The position numbers were made by a program, and so were the translations under genes. Shown here piece after piece: positions 12,351-26,500 of a stretch of 64,000 nucleotides of DNA. The first letter of the stretch is position 1. Each line of letters begins with the position of its first letter. Source of the stretch: Loxodes magnus (taxonomy: Eukaryota > Ciliophora > Karyorelictea > Loxodida > Loxodidae); NCBI GenBank assembly GCA_946699065.1, contig CAMPDV010000847.1:1-64000 (forward strand). The letters are read 5' to 3'. Under the pieces are notes generated by a model. It was not told the DNA's origin and made no database searches. It saw nothing but the letters and a program-made list of their open reading frames with translations.

Positions 12351-15300
12351 CTTTGAGAAGTAATAAGTATTTAGAAAAGTGAAGAATTAAAGTAAGAAAA
12401 GAAGATAGAATTTAGTTTTAAGGAGTATGCTTTGAGAAGTAATAAGTATTTAGAAAAGTGAAGAATTAAAGTAAGAAAAGAAGATAGAATTTAGTTTTAA
12501 GGAGTATGCTTTGAGAAGTAATAAGTATTTTGAAAAGTGAAGAATTAAAGTAAGAAAAGAAGATAGAATTTAGTTTTAAGGAGTATGCTTTGAGAAGTAA
12601 TAAGTATTTAGAAAAGTGAAGAATTAAAGTAAGAAAAGAAGATAGAATTTAGTTTTAAGGAGTATGCTTTGAGAAGTAATAAGTATTTAGAAAAGTGAAG
12701 AATTAAAGTAAGAAAAGAAGATAGAATTTAGTTTTAAGGAGTATGCTTTGAGAAGTAATATGTATTTTGAAAAGTGAAGAATTAAAGTAAGAAAAGAAGA
12801 TAGAATTTAGTTTTAAGGAGTATGCTTTGAGAAGTAATATGTATTATGAAAAGTGAAGAAGTAAAGTAAGAAAAGAAGATAGAATTTAGTTTTAAGGAGT
12901 ATGCTTTGAGAAGTAATAAGTATTTAGAAAAGTGAAGAATTAAAGTAAGAAAAGAAGATAGAATTTAGTTTTAAGGAGTATGCTTTGAGAAGTAATAAGT
13001 ATTTTGAAAAGTGAAGAATTAAAGTAAGAAAAGAAGATAGAATTTAGTTTTAAGGAGTATGCTTTGAGAAGTAATAAGTATTTAGAAAAGTGAAGAATTA
13101 AAGTAAGAAAAGAAGATAGAATTTAGTTTTAAGGAGTATGCTTTGAGAAGTAATAAGTATTTTGAAAAGTGAAGAATTAAAGTAAGAAAAGAAGATAGAA
13201 TTTAGTTTTAAGGAGTATGCTTTGAGAAGTAATAAGTATTTAGAAAAGTGAAGAAGTAAAGTAAGAAAAGAAGATAGAATTTAGTTTTAAGGAGTATGCT
13301 TTTAGAGTAATAAGTATTTTAAATGTGAAGAATTAAAGTAAGAAAAGAAGATAGAATTTAGTTTTAAGGAGTATGCTTTGAGAAGTAATAAGTATTTAGA
13401 AAAGTGAAGAATTAAAGTAAGAAAAGAAGATAGAATTTAGTTTTAAGGAGTATGCTTTGAGAAGTAATAAGTATTTTGAAAAGTGAAGAATTAAAGTAAG
13501 AAAAGAAGATAGAATTTAGTTTTAAGGAGTATGCTTTGAGAAGTAATATGTATTTTGAAAAGTGAAGAATTAAAGTAAGAAAAGAAGATAGAATTTAGTT
13601 TTAAGGAGTATGCTTTGAGAAGTAATAAGTATTTTGAAAAGTGAAGAAGTAAAGTAAGAAAAGAAGATAGAATTTAGTTTTAAGGAGTATGCTTTGAGAA
13701 GTAATAAGTATTTAGAAAAGTGAAGAATTAAAGTAAGAAAAGAAGATAGAATTTAGTTTTAAGGAGTATGCTTTGAGAAGTAATAAGTATTTAGAAAAGT
13801 GAAGAATTAAAGTAAGAAAAGAAGATAGAATTTAGTTTTAAGGAGTATGCTTTGAGAAGTAATAAGTATTTAGAAAAGTGAAGAAGTAAAGTAAGAAAAG
13901 AAGATAGAATTTAGTTTTAAGGAGTATGCTTTGAGAAGTAATAAGTATTTTGAAAAGTGAAGAAGTAAAGTAAAAAAAGAAGAAAGAGTTTCAGTTTTAA
14001 GGAGTATGCTTTGAGAAGTAATAAGTATTTTGAAAAGTGAAGAAGTAAAGTAAAAAAAGAAGAAAGAGTTTCAGTTTTAAGGAGTATGCTTTGAGAAGTA
14101 ATATGTATTTTGAAAAGTGAAGAAGTAAAGTAAGAAAAGAAGGTTGAGTTTAGTTTTAAGGAGTATGCTTTGAGAAGTAATAAGTATTTTGAAAAGTGAA
14201 GAAGTAAAGTAAAAAAAGAAGAAAGAGTTTCAGTTTTAAGGAGTATGCTTTGAGAAGTAATAAGTATTTAGAAAAGTGAAGAAGTAAAGTAAGAAAAGAA
14301 GATAGAATTTAGTTTTAAGGAGTATGCTTTGAGAAGTAATAAGTATTTAGAAAAGTGAAGAATTAAAGTAAGAAAAGAAGATAGAATTTAGTTTTAAGGA
14401 GTATGCTTTGAGAAGTAATAAGTATTTAGAAAAGTGAAGAATTAAAGTAAGAAAAGAAGATAGAATTTAGTTTTAAGGAGTATGCTTTGAGAAGTAATAA
14501 GTATTTTGAAAAGTGAAGAATTAAAGTAAGAAAAGAAGATCGAATTTAGTTTTAAGGAGTATGCTTTGAGAAGTAATAAGTATTTTGAAAAGTGAAGAAT
14601 TAAAGTAAGAAAAGAAGATAGAATTTAGTTTTAAGGAGTATGCTTTGAGAAGTAATAAGTATTTTGAAAAGTGAAGAAGTAAAGTAAGAAAAGAAGATAG
14701 AATTTAGTTTTAAGGAGTATGCTTTGAGAAGTAATAAGTATTTTGAAAAGTGAAGAATTAAAGTAAGAAAAGAAGATAGAATTTAGTTTTAAGGAGTATG
14801 CTTTGAGAAGTAATAAGTATTTAGAAAAGTGAAGAATTAAAGTAAGAAAAGAAGATAGAATTTAGTTTTAAGGAGTATGCTTTGAGAAGTAATAAGTATT
14901 TTGAAAAGTGAAGAATTAAAGTAAGAAAAGAAGATAGAATTTAGTTTTAAGGAGTATGCTTTGAGAAGTAATAAGTATTTTGAAAAGTGAAGAAGCTAAG
15001 TAAGAAAAGAAGATAGAATTTAGTTTTAAGGAGTATGCTTTGAGAAGTAATATGTATTTTGAAAAGTGAAGAAGTAAAGTAAGAAAAGAAAATAGAATTT
15101 AGTTTTAAGGAGTATGCTTTGAGAAGTAATAAGTATTTAGAAAAGTGAAGAATTAAAGTAAGAAAAGAAGATAGAATTTAGTTTTAAGGAGTATGCTTTG
15201 AGAAGTAATAAGTATTTTGAAAAGTGAAGAATTAAAGTAAGAAAAGAAGATAGAATTTAGTTTTAAGGAGTATGCTTTGAGAAGTAATAAGTATTTAGAA

Positions 15301-17438
15301 AAGTGAAGAAGTAAAGTAAGAAAAGAAGATAGAATTTAGTTTTAAGGAGTATGCTTTGAGAAGTAATAAGTATTTTGAAAAGTGAAGAATTAAAGTAAGA
15401 AAAGAAGATAGAATTTAGTTTTAAGGAGTATGCTTTGAGAAGTAATAAGTATTTAGAAAAGTGAAGAATTAAAGTAAGAAAAGAAGATAGAATTTAGTTT
15501 TAAGGAGTATGCTTTGAGAAGTAATAAGTATTTTGAAAAGTGAAGAAGTAAAGTAAAAAAAGAAGAAAGAGTTTCAGTTTTAAGGAGTATGCTTTGAGAA
15601 GTAATAAGTATTTAGAAAAGTGAAGAATTAAAGTAAGAAAAGAAGATAGAATTTAGTTTTAAGGAGTATGCTTTGAGAAGTAATAAGTATTTAGAAAAGT
15701 GAAGAATTAAAGTAAGAAAAGAAGATAGAATTTAGTTTTAAGGAGTATGCTTTGAGAAGTAATAAGTATTTTGAAAAGTGAAGAATTAAAGTAAGAAAAG
15801 AAGATAGAATTTAGTTTTAAGGAGTATGCTTTGAGAAGTAATATGTATTTTGAAAAGTGAAGAAGTAAAGTAAGAAAAGAAAATAGAATTTAGTTTTAAG
15901 GAGTATGCTTTGAGAAGTAATAAGTATTTTGAAAAGTGAAGAATTAAAGTAAGAAAAGAAGATAGAATTTAGTTTTAAGGAGTATGCTTTGAGAAGTAAT
16001 AAGTATTTTGAAAAGTGAAGAATTAAAGTAAGAAAAGAAGATAGAATTTAGTTTTAAGGAGTATGCTTTGAGAAGTAATATGTATTTTGAAAAGTGAAGA
16101 AGTAAAGTAAGAAAAGAAAATAGAATTTAGTTTTAAGGAGTATGCTTTGAGAAGTAATATGTATTTTGAAAAGTGAAGAAGTAAAGTAAGAAAAGAAAAT
16201 AGAATTTAGTTTTAAGGAGTATGCTTTGAGAAGTAATAAGTATTTAGAAAAGTGAAGAATTAAAGTAAGAAAAGAAGATAGAATTTAGTTTTAAGGAGTA
16301 TGCTTTGAGAAGTAATAAGTATTTTGAAAAGTGAAGAATTAAAGTAAGAAAAGAAGATAGAATTTAGTTTTAAGGAGTATGCTTTGAGAAGTAATAAGTA
16401 TTTTGAAAAGTGAAGAATTAAAGTAAGAAAAGAAGATAGAATTTAGTTTTAAGGAGTATGCTTTGAGAAGTAATAAGTATTTTGAAAAGTGAAGAAGTAA
16501 AGTAAGAAAAGAAGATAGAATTTAGTTTTAAGGAGTATGCTTTGAGAAGTAATAAGTATTTTGAAAAGTGAAGAATTAAAGTAAGAAAAGAAGATAGAAT
16601 TTAGTTTTAAGGAGTATGCTTTGAGAAGTAATAAGTATTTAGAAAAGTGAAGAATTAAAGTAAGAAAAGAAGATAGAATTTAGTTTTAAGGAGTATGCTT
16701 TGAGAAGTAATAAGTATTTTGAAAAGTGAAGAAGTAAAGTAAAAAAAGAAGAAAGAGTTTCAGTTTTAAGGAGTATGCTTTGAGAAGTAATAAGTATTTA
16801 GAAAAGTGAAGAATTAAAGTAAGAAAAGAAGATAGAATTTAGTTTTAAGGAGTATGCTTTGAGAAGTAATAAGTATTTTGAAAAGTGAAGAATTAAAGTA
16901 AGAAAAGAAGATAGAATTTAGTTTTAAGGAGTATGCTTTGAGAAGTAATAAGTATTTTGAAAAGTGAAGAATTAAAGTAAGAAAAGAAGATAGAATTTAG
17001 TTTTAAGGAGTATGCTTTGAGAAGTAATATGTATTTTGAAAAGTGAAGAAGTAAAGTAAGAAAAGAAAATAGAATTTAGTTTTAAGGAGTATGCTTTGAG
17101 AAGTAATAAGTATTTTGAAAAGTGAAGAATTAAAGTAAGAAAAGAAGATAGAATTTAGTTTTAAGGAGTATGCTTTGAGAAGTAATAAGTATTTAGAAAA
17201 GTGAAGAATTAAAGTAAGAAAAGAAGATAGAATTTAGTTTTAAGGAGTATGCTTTGAGAAGTAATAAGTATTTTGAAAAGTGAAGAAGTAAAGTAAAAAA
17301 AGAAGAAAGAGTTTCAGTTTTAAGGAGTATGCTTTGAGAAGTAATAAGTATTTAGAAAAGTGAAGAATTAAAGTAAGAAAAGAAGATAGAATTTAGTTTT
17401 AAGGAGTATGCTTTGAGAAGTAATAAGTATTTTGAAAA

Positions 17439-20400
17439 GTGAAGAATTAAAGTAAGAAAAGAAGATAGAATTTAGTTTTAAGGAGTATGCTTTGAGAAGT
17501 AATAAGTATTTTGAAAAGTGAAGAATTAAAGTAAGAAAAGAAGATAGAATTTAGTTTTAAGGAGTATGCTTTGAGAAGTAATATGTATTTTGAAAAGTGA
17601 AGAAGTAAAGTAAGAAAAGAAAATAGAATTTAGTTTTAAGGAGTATGCTTTGAGAAGTAATATGTATTTTGAAAAGTGAAGAATTAAAGTAAGAAAAGAA
17701 GATAGAATTTAGTTTTAAGGAGTATGCTTTGAGAAGTAATAAGTATTTTGAAAAGTGAAGAATTAAAGTAAGAAAAGAAGATAGAATTTAGTTTTAAGGA
17801 GTATGCTTTGAGAAGTAATAAGTATTTTGAAAAGTGAAGAAGTAAAGTAAGAAAAGAAGATAGAATTTAGTTTTAAGGAGTATGCTTTGAGAAGTAATAA
17901 GTATTTAGAAAAGTGAAGAATTAAAGTAAGAAAAGAAGATAGAATTTAGTTTTAAGGAGTATGCTTTGAGAAGTAATAAGTATTTAGAAAAGTGAAGAAT
18001 TAAAGTAAGAAAAGAAGATAGAATTTAGTTTTAAGGAGTATGCTTTGAGAAGTAATAAGTATTTTGAAAAGTGAAGAATTAAAGTAAGAAAAGAAGATAG
18101 AATTTAGTTTTAAGGAGTATGCTTTGAGAAGTAATAAGTATTTAGAAAAGTGAAGAAGCTAAGTAAGAAAAGAAGATAGAATTTAGTTTTAAGGAGTATG
18201 CTTTGAGAAGTAATATGTATTTTGAAAAGTGAAGAAGTAAAGTAAGAAAAGAAAATAGAATTTAGTTTTAAGGAGTATGCTTTGAGAAGTAATAAGTATT
18301 TAGAAAAGTGAAGAATTAAAGTAAGAAAAGAAGATAGAATTTAGTTTTAAGGAGTATGCTTTGAGAAGTAATAAGTATTTTGAAAAGTGAAGAATTAAAG
18401 TAAGAAAAGAAGATAGAATTTAGTTTTAAGGAGTATGCTTTGAGAAGTAATAAGTATTTAGAAAAGTGAAGAATTAAAGTAAGAAAAGAAGATAGAATTT
18501 AGTTTTAAGGAGTATGCTTTGAGAAGTAATAAGTATTTTGAAAAGTGAAGAAGTAAAGTAAGAAAAGAAGATAGAATTTAGTTTTAAGGAGTATGCTTTG
18601 AGAAGTAATAAGTATTTTGAAAAGTGAAGAATTAAAGTAAGAAAAGAAGATAGAATTTTGTTTTAAGGAGTATGCTTTGAGAAGTAATAAGTATTTTGAA
18701 AAGTGAAGAAGTAAAGTAAGAAAAGAAGATAGAATTTAGTTTTAAGGAGTATGCTTTGAGAAGTAATATGTATTTAGTTAAGTGAAGAAGCTAAGTAAGA
18801 AAAGAAGATAGAATTTAGTTTTAAGGAGTATGCTTTGAGAAGTAATAAGTATTTAGAAAAGTGAAGAATTAAAGTAAGAAAAGAAGATAGAATTTAGTTT
18901 TAAGGAGTATGCTTTGAGAAGTAATAAGTATTTTAAATGTGAAGAATTAAAGTAAGAAAAGAAGATAGAATTTAGTTTTAAGGAGTATGCTTTGAGAAGT
19001 AATAAGTATTTTGAAAAGTGAAGAATTAAAGTAAGAAAAGAAGATAGAATTTAGTTTTAAGGAGTATGCTTTGAGAAGTAATATGTATTTTGAAAAGTGA
19101 AGAAGTAAAGTAAGAAAAGAAAATAGAATTTAGTTTTAAGGAGTATGCTTTGAGAAGTAATATGTATTTTGAAAAGTGAAGAATTAAAGTAAGAAAAGAA
19201 GATAGAATTTAGTTTTAAGGAGTATGCTTTGAGAAGTAATAAGTATTTTGAAAAGTGAAGAATTAAAGTAAGAAAAGAAGATAGAATTTAGTTTTAAGGA
19301 GTATGCTTTGAGAAGTAATAAGTATTTTGAAAAGTGAAGAAGTAAAGTAAGAAAAGAAGATAGAATTTAGTTTTAAGGAGTATGCTTTGAGAAGTAATAA
19401 GTATTTAGAAAAGTGAAGAATTAAAGTAAGAAAAGAAGATAGAATTTAGTTTTAAGGAGTATGCTTTGAGAAGTAATAAGTATTTAGAAAAGTGAAGAAT
19501 TAAAGTAAGAAAAGAAGATAGAATTTAGTTTTAAGGAGTATGCTTTGAGAAGTAATAAGTATTTTGAAAAGTGAAGAATTAAAGTAAGAAAAGAAGATAG
19601 AATTTAGTTTTAAGGAGTATGCTTTGAGAAGTAATAAGTATTTAGAAAAGTGAAGAAGCTAAGTAAGAAAAGAAGATAGAATTTAGTTTTAAGGAGTATG
19701 CTTTGAGAAGTAATATGTATTTTGAAAAGTGAAGAAGTAAAGTAAGAAAAGAAAATAGAATTTAGTTTTAAGGAGTATGCTTTGAGAAGTAATAAGTATT
19801 TAGAAAAGTGAAGAATTAAAGTAAGAAAAGAAGATAGAATTTAGTTTTAAGGAGTATGCTTTGAGAAGTAATAAGTATTTTGAAAAGTGAAGAATTAAAG
19901 TAAGAAAAGAAGATAGAATTTAGTTTTAAGGAGTATGCTTTGAGAAGTAATAAGTATTTAGAAAAGTGAAGAATTAAAGTAAGAAAAGAAGATAGAATTT
20001 AGTTTTAAGGAGTATGCTTTGAGAAGTAATAAGTATTTTGAAAAGTGAAGAAGTAAAGTAAGAAAAGAAGATAGAATTTAGTTTTAAGGAGTATGCTTTG
20101 AGAAGTAATAAGTATTTTGAAAAGTGAAGAATTAAAGTAAGAAAAGAAGATAGAATTTTGTTTTAAGGAGTATGCTTTGAGAAGTAATAAGTATTTTGAA
20201 AAGTGAAGAAGTAAAGTAAGAAAAGAAGATAGAATTTAGTTTTAAGGAGTATGCTTTGAGAAGTAATATGTATTTAGTTAAGTGAAGAAGCTAAGTAAGA
20301 AAAGAAGATAGAATTTAGTTTTAAGGAGTATGCTTTGAGAAGTAATAAGTATTTAGAAAAGTGAAGAATTAAAGTAAGAAAAGAAGATAGAATTTAGTTT

Positions 20401-20511
20401 TAAGGAGTATGCTTTGAGAAGTAATAAGTATTTTAAATGTGAAGAATTAAAGTAAGAAAAGAAGATAGAATTTAGTTTTAAGGAGTATGCTTTGAGAAGT
20501 AATAAGTATTT
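17439..20511 (+). repeat. Exact 1,500-bp tandem duplication (19-unit higher-order repeat)
   Basis: The stretch 17439-19011 equals 18939-20511 at an offset of exactly 1,500 bp. I compared it row by row and found no difference over 1,573 bp. It breaks on the left at 17438/18938 (AAAAGT versus AAATGT) and on the right at 19012/20512 (TTTTG versus TTTAG). The period is 19 units, one base short of 19 x 79. Rare markers are shared: a TTTTGTTTT unit (18656 and 20156), GCTAAG units (18157/19657 and 18788/20288) and AATAG units. Perfect identity in a block full of variable sites means the event is recent. Confidence 0.95.
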
Positions 20512-23500
20512 AGAAAAGTGAAGAATTAAAGTAAGAAAAGAAGATAGAATTTAGTTTTAAGGAGTATGCTTTGAGAAGTAATAAGTATTTTGAAAAGTGA
20601 AGAATTAAAGTAAGAAAAGAAGATAGAATTTAGTTTTAAGGAGTATGCTTTGAGAAGTAATAAGTATTTAGAAAAGTGAAGAATTAAAGTAAGAAAAGAA
20701 GATAGAATTTAGTTTTAAGGAGTATGCTTTGAGAAGTAATAAGTATTTTGAAAAGTGAAGAATTAAAGTAAGAAAAGAAGATAGAATTTGGTTTTAAGGA
20801 GTATGCTTTGAGAAGTAATAAGTATTTAGAAAAGTGAAGAATTAAAGTGAGAAAAGAAGATAGAATTTAGTTTTAAGGAGTATGCTTTGAGAAGTAATAA
20901 GTATTTAGAAAAGTGAAGAATTAAAGTAAGAAAAGAAGATAGAATTTTGTTTTAAGGAGTATGCTTTGAGAAGTAATAAGTATTTTGAAAAGTGAAGAAG
21001 TAAAGTAAGAAAAGAAGATAGAATTTAGTTTTAAGGAGTATGCTTTGAGAAGTAATATGTATTTAGTTAAGTGAAGAATTAAAGTAAGAAAAGAAGATAG
21101 AATTTAGTTTTAAGGAGTATGCTTTGAGAAGTAATAAGTATTTAGAAAAGTGAAGAAGTAAAGTAAGAAAAGAAGATAGAATTTAGTTTTAAGGAGTATG
21201 CTTTGAGAAGTAATAAGTATTTAGAAAAGTGAAGAATTAAAGTAAGAAAAGAAGATAGAATTTAGTTTTAAGGAGTATGCTTTGAGAAGTAATAAGTATT
21301 TAGAAAAGTGAAGAATTAAAGTAAGAAAAGAAGATAGAATTTAGTTTTAAGGAGTATGCTTTGAGAAGTAATAAGTATTTTGAAAAGTGAAGAATTAAAG
21401 TAAGAAAAGAAGATAGAATTTAGTTTTAAGGAGTATGCTTTGAGAAGTAATAAGTATTTAGAAAAGTGAAGAATTAAAGTAAGAAAAGAAGATAGAATTT
21501 AGTTTTAAGGAGTATGCTTTGAGAAGTAATAAGTATTTTGAAAAGTGAAGAATTAAAGTAAGAAAAGAAGATAGAATTTAGTTTTAAGGAGTATGCTTTG
21601 AGAAGTAATAAGTATTTTGAAAAGTGAAGAATTAAAGTAAGAAAAGAAGATAGAATTTAGTTTTAAGGAGTATGCTTTGAGAAGTAATATGTATTTAGAA
21701 AAGTGAAGAATTAAAGTAAGAAAAGAAGATAGAATTTAGTTTTAAGGAGTATGCTTTGAGAAGTAATAAGTATTTAGAAAAGTGAAGAATTAAAGTAAGA
21801 AAAGAAGGTTGAGTTTCAGTTTTAAGGAGTATGCTTTGAGAAGTAATAAGTATTTAGAAAAGTGAAGAATTAAAGTAAGAAAAGAAGAAAGAGTTTCAGT
21901 TTTAAGGAGTATGCTTTGAGAAGTAATAAGTATTTTGAAAAGTGAGGAATTAAAGTAAGAAAAGAAGATAGAATTTAGTTTTAAGGAGTATGCTTTGAGA
22001 AGTAATATGTATTTAGAAAAGTGAAGAATTAAAGTAAGAAAAGAAGATAGAATTTAGTTTTAAGGAGTATGCTTTGAGAAGTAATAAGTATTTTGAAAAG
22101 TGAAGAATTAAAGTAAGAAAAGAAGATAGAATTTAGTTTTAAGGAGTATGCTTTGAGAAGTAATAAGTATTTTGAAAAGTGAAGAAGTAAAGTGAGAAAA
22201 GAAGATAGAATTTAGTTTTAAGGAGTATGCTTTGAGAAGTAATAAGTATTTAGAAAAGTGAAGAATTAAAGTAAGAAAAGAAGATAGAATTTAGTTTTAA
22301 GGAGTATGCTTTGAGAAGTAATAAGTATTTTGAAAAGTGAGGAATTAAAGTAAGAAAAGAAGATAGAATTTAGTTTTAAGGAGTATGCTTTGAGAAGTAA
22401 TAAGTATTTTGAAAAGTGAAGAATTAAAGTAAGAAAAGAAGATAGAATTTAGTTTTAAGGAGTATGCTTTGAGAAGTAATAAGTATTTAGAAAAGTGAAG
22501 AATTAAAGTAAGAAAAGAAGATAGAATTTAGTTTTAAGGAGTATGCTTTGAGAAGTAATAAGTATTTAGAAAAGTGAAGAATTAAAGTAAGAAAAGAAGA
22601 TAGAATTTAGTTTTAAGGAGTATGCTTTGAGAAGTAATAAGTATTTTGAAAAGTGAAGAATTAAAGTAAGAAAAGAAGATAGAATTTAGTTTTAAGGAGT
22701 ATGCTTTGAGAAGTAATAAGTATTTTGAAAAGTGAAGAATTAAAGTAAGAAAAGAAGATAGAATTTGGTTTTAAGGAGTATGCTTTGAGAAGTAATAAGT
22801 ATTTTGAAAAGTGAAGAATTAAAGTAAGAAAAGAAGATAGAATTTAGTTTTAAGGAGTATGCTTTGAGAAGTAATAAGTATTTTGAAAAGTGAAGAATTA
22901 AAGTAAGAAAAGAAGATAGAATTTAGTTTTAAGGAGTATGCTTTGAGAAGTAATAAGTATTTAGAAAAGTGAAGAAGTAAAGTAAGAAAAGAAGATAGAA
23001 TTTAGTTTTAAGGAGTATGCTTTGAGAAGTAATAAGTATTTAGAAAAGTGAAGAATTAAAGTAAGAAAAGAAGATAGAATTTAGTTTTAAGGAGTATGCT
23101 TTGAGAAGTAATAAGTATTTAGAAAAGTGAAGAATTAAAGTAAGAAAAGAAGATAGAATTTAGTTTTAAGGAGTATGCTTTGAGAAGTAATAAGTATTTT
23201 GAAAAGTGAAGAAGTAAAGTGAGAAAAGAAGATAGAATTTAGTTTTAAGGAGTATGCTTTGAGAAGTAATAAGTATTTAGAAAAGTGAAGAATTAAAGTA
23301 AGAAAAGAAGATAGAATTTAGTTTTAAGGAGTATGCTTTGAGAAGTAATAAGTATTTTGAAAAGTGAAGAAGTAAAGTAAGAAAAGAAGATAGAATTTAG
23401 TTTTAAGGAGTATGCTTTGAGAAGTAATATGTATTTAGTTAAGTGAAGAATTAAAGTAAGAAAAGAAGATAGAATTTAGTTTTAAGGAGTATGCTTTGAG

Positions 23501-26500
23501 AAGTAATAAGTATTTAGAAAAGTGAAGAAGTAAAGTAAGAAAAGAAGATAGAATTTAGTTTTAAGGAGTATGCTTTGAGAAGTAATAAGTATTTTAAAAA
23601 GTGAAGAATTAAAGTAAGAAAAGAAGATAGAATTTAGTTTTAAGGAGTATGCTTTGAGAAGTAATAAGTATTTAGAAAAGTGAAGAATTAAAGTAAGAAA
23701 AGAAGATAGAATTTAGTTTTAAGGAGTATGCTTTGAGAAGTAATAAGTATTTTGAAAAGTGAAGAAGTAAAGTAAGAAAAGAAGATAGAATTTAGTTTTA
23801 AGGAGTATGCTTTGAGAAGTAATATGTATTTAGTTAAGTGAAGAATTAAAGTAAGAAAAGAAGATAGAATTTAGTTTTAAGGAGTATGCTTTGAGAAGTA
23901 ATAAGTATTTAGAAAAGTGAAGAAGCTAAGTAAGAAAAGAAGATAGAATTTAGTTTTAAGGAGTATGCTTTGAGAAGTAATAAGTATTTTGAAAAGTGAA
24001 GAATTAAAGTAAGAAAAGAAGATAGAATTTAGTTTTAAGGAGTATGCTTTGAGAAGTAATAAGTATTTTGAAAAGTGAAGAATTAAAGTAAGAAAAGAAG
24101 ATAGAATTTAGTTTTAAGGAGTATGCTTTGAGAAGTAATATGTATTTAGAAAAGTGAAGAATTAAAGTAAGAAAAGAAGATAGAATTTAGTTTTAAGGAG
24201 TATGCTTTGAGAAGTAATAAGTATTTAGAAAAGTGAAGAATTAAAGTAAGAAAAGAAGATAGAATTTAGTTTTAAGGAGTATGCTTTGAGAAGTAATAAG
24301 TATTTTGAAAAGTGAAGAAGTAAAGTGAGAAAAGAAGATAGAATTTAGTTTTAAGGAGTATGCTTTGAGAAGTAATAAGTATTTAGAAAAGTGAAGAATT
24401 AAAGTAAGAAAAGAAGATAGAATTTAGTTTTAAGGAGTATGCTTTGAGAAGTAATAAGTATTTAGAAAAGTGAAGAATTAAAGTAAGAAAAGAAGATAGA
24501 ATTTAGTTTTAAGGAGTATGCTTTGAGAAGTAATAAGTATTTAGAAAAGTGAAGAATTAAAGTAAGAAAAGAAGATAGAATTTAGTTTTAAGGAGTATGC
24601 TTTGAGAAGTAATAAGTATTTTGAAAAGTGAAGAATTAAAGTAAGAAAAGAGATCGAATTTAGTTTTAAGGAGTATGCTTTGAGAAGTAATATGTATTTA
24701 GTTAAGTGAAGAATTAAAGTAAGAAAAGAAGATAGAATTTAGTTTTAAGGAGTATGCTTTGAGAAGTAATAAGTATTTTAAAAAGTGAAGAATTAAAGTA
24801 AGAAAAGAAGATAGAATTTAGTTTTAAGGAGTATGCTTTGAGAAGTAATAAGTATTTAGAAAAGTGAAGAATTAAAGTAAGAAAAGAAGATAGAATTTAG
24901 TTTTAAGGAGTATGCTTTGAGAAGTAATAAGTATTTTGAAAAGTGAAGAATTAAAGTAAGAAAAGAAGGTTGAGTTTAGTTTTAAGGAGTATGCTTTGAG
25001 AAGTAATAAGTATTTTGAAAAGTGAAGAATTAAAGTAAGAAAAGAAGATAGAATTTAGTTTTAAGGAGTATGCTTTGAGAAGTAATAAGTATTTTGAAAA
25101 GTGAGGAATTAAAGTAAGAAAAGAAGATAGAATTTAGTTTTAAGGAGTATGCTTTGAGAAGTAATAAGTATTTTGAAAAGTGAAGAATTAAAGTAAGAAA
25201 AGAAGATAGAATTTAGTTTTAAGGAGTATGCTTTGAGAAGTAATAAGTATTTAGAAAAGTGAAGAATTAAAGTAAGAAAAGAAGATAGAATTTAGTTTTA
25301 AGGAGTATGCTTTGAGAAGTAATAAGTATTTAGAAAAGTGAAGAATTAAAGTAAGAAAAGAAGATAGAATTTAGTTTTAAGGAGTATGCTTTGAGAAGTA
25401 ATAAGTATTTTGAAAAGTGAAGAATTAAAGTAAGAAAAGAAGATAGAATTTAGTTTTAAGGAGTATGCTTTGAGAAGTAATAAGTATTTTGAAAAGTGAA
25501 GAATTAAAGTAAGAAAAGAAGATAGAATTTGGTTTTAAGGAGTATGCTTTGAGAAGTAATAAGTATTTTGAAAAGTGAAGAATTAAAGTAAGAAAAGAAG
25601 ATAGAATTTAGTTTTAAGGAGTATGCTTTGAGAAGTAATAAGTATTTTGAAAAGTGAAGAATTAAAGTAAGAAAAGAAGATAGAATTTAGTTTTAAGGAG
25701 TATGCTTTGAGAAGTAATAAGTATTTAGAAAAGTGAAGAAGTAAAGTAAGAAAAGAAGATAGAATTTAGTTTTAAGGAGTATGCTTTGAGAAGTAATAAG
25801 TATTTAGAAAAGTGAAGAAGTAAAGTAAGAAAAGAAGATAGAATTTAGTTTTAAGGAGTATGCTTTTAGAGTAATAAGTATTTTAAATGTGAAGAATTAA
25901 AGTAAGAAAAGAAGATAGAATTTAGTTTTAAGGAGTATGCTTTGAGAAGTAATAAGTATTTTAAAAAGTGAAGAATTAAAGTAAGAAAAGAAGATAGAAT
26001 TTAGTTTTAAGGAGTATGCTTTGAGAAGTAATAAGTATTTAGAAAAGTGAAGAATTAAAGTAAGAAAAGAAGATAGAATTTAGTTTTAAGGAGTATGCTT
26101 TGAGAAGTAATAAGTATTTAGAAAAGTGAAGAAGTAAAGTAAGAAAAGAAGATAGAATTTAGTTTTAAGGAGTATGCTTTGAGAAGTAATAAGTATTTAG
26201 AAAAGTGAAGAATTAAAGTAAGAAAAGAAGATAGAATTTAGTTTTAAGGAGTATGCTTTGAGAAGTAATAAGTATTTTGAAAAGTGAAGAATTAAAGTAA
26301 GAAAAGAGATCGAATTTAGTTTTAAGGAGTATGCTTTGAGAAGTAATAAGTATTTAGAAAAGTGAAGAATTAAAGTAAGAAAAGAAGATAGAATTTAGTT
26401 TTAAGGAGTATGCTTTGAGAAGTAATAAGTATTTTAAAAAGTGAAGAATTAAAGTAAGAAAAGAAGATAGAATTTAGTTTTAAGGAGTATGCTTTGAGAA

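Larger units (their letters stand above)
1729..17300 (+). repeat. Family B domain 1 (A7-run and TTTCAG units)
   Basis: This sub-block is recognised by variants that are common here and rare or absent later. Units with AGTAAAAAAAGAAG (unit base 72 G to A) occur from about 3,450 to about 17,290; I saw none of this exact form afterwards. Units with GAAAGAGTTTCAG (80 bp) and units with GAAGGTTGAG are also frequent. The units next to family A carry GAAGTAAAG, the form family A has. The right edge is approximate and set by where the markers stop. Confidence 0.65.
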
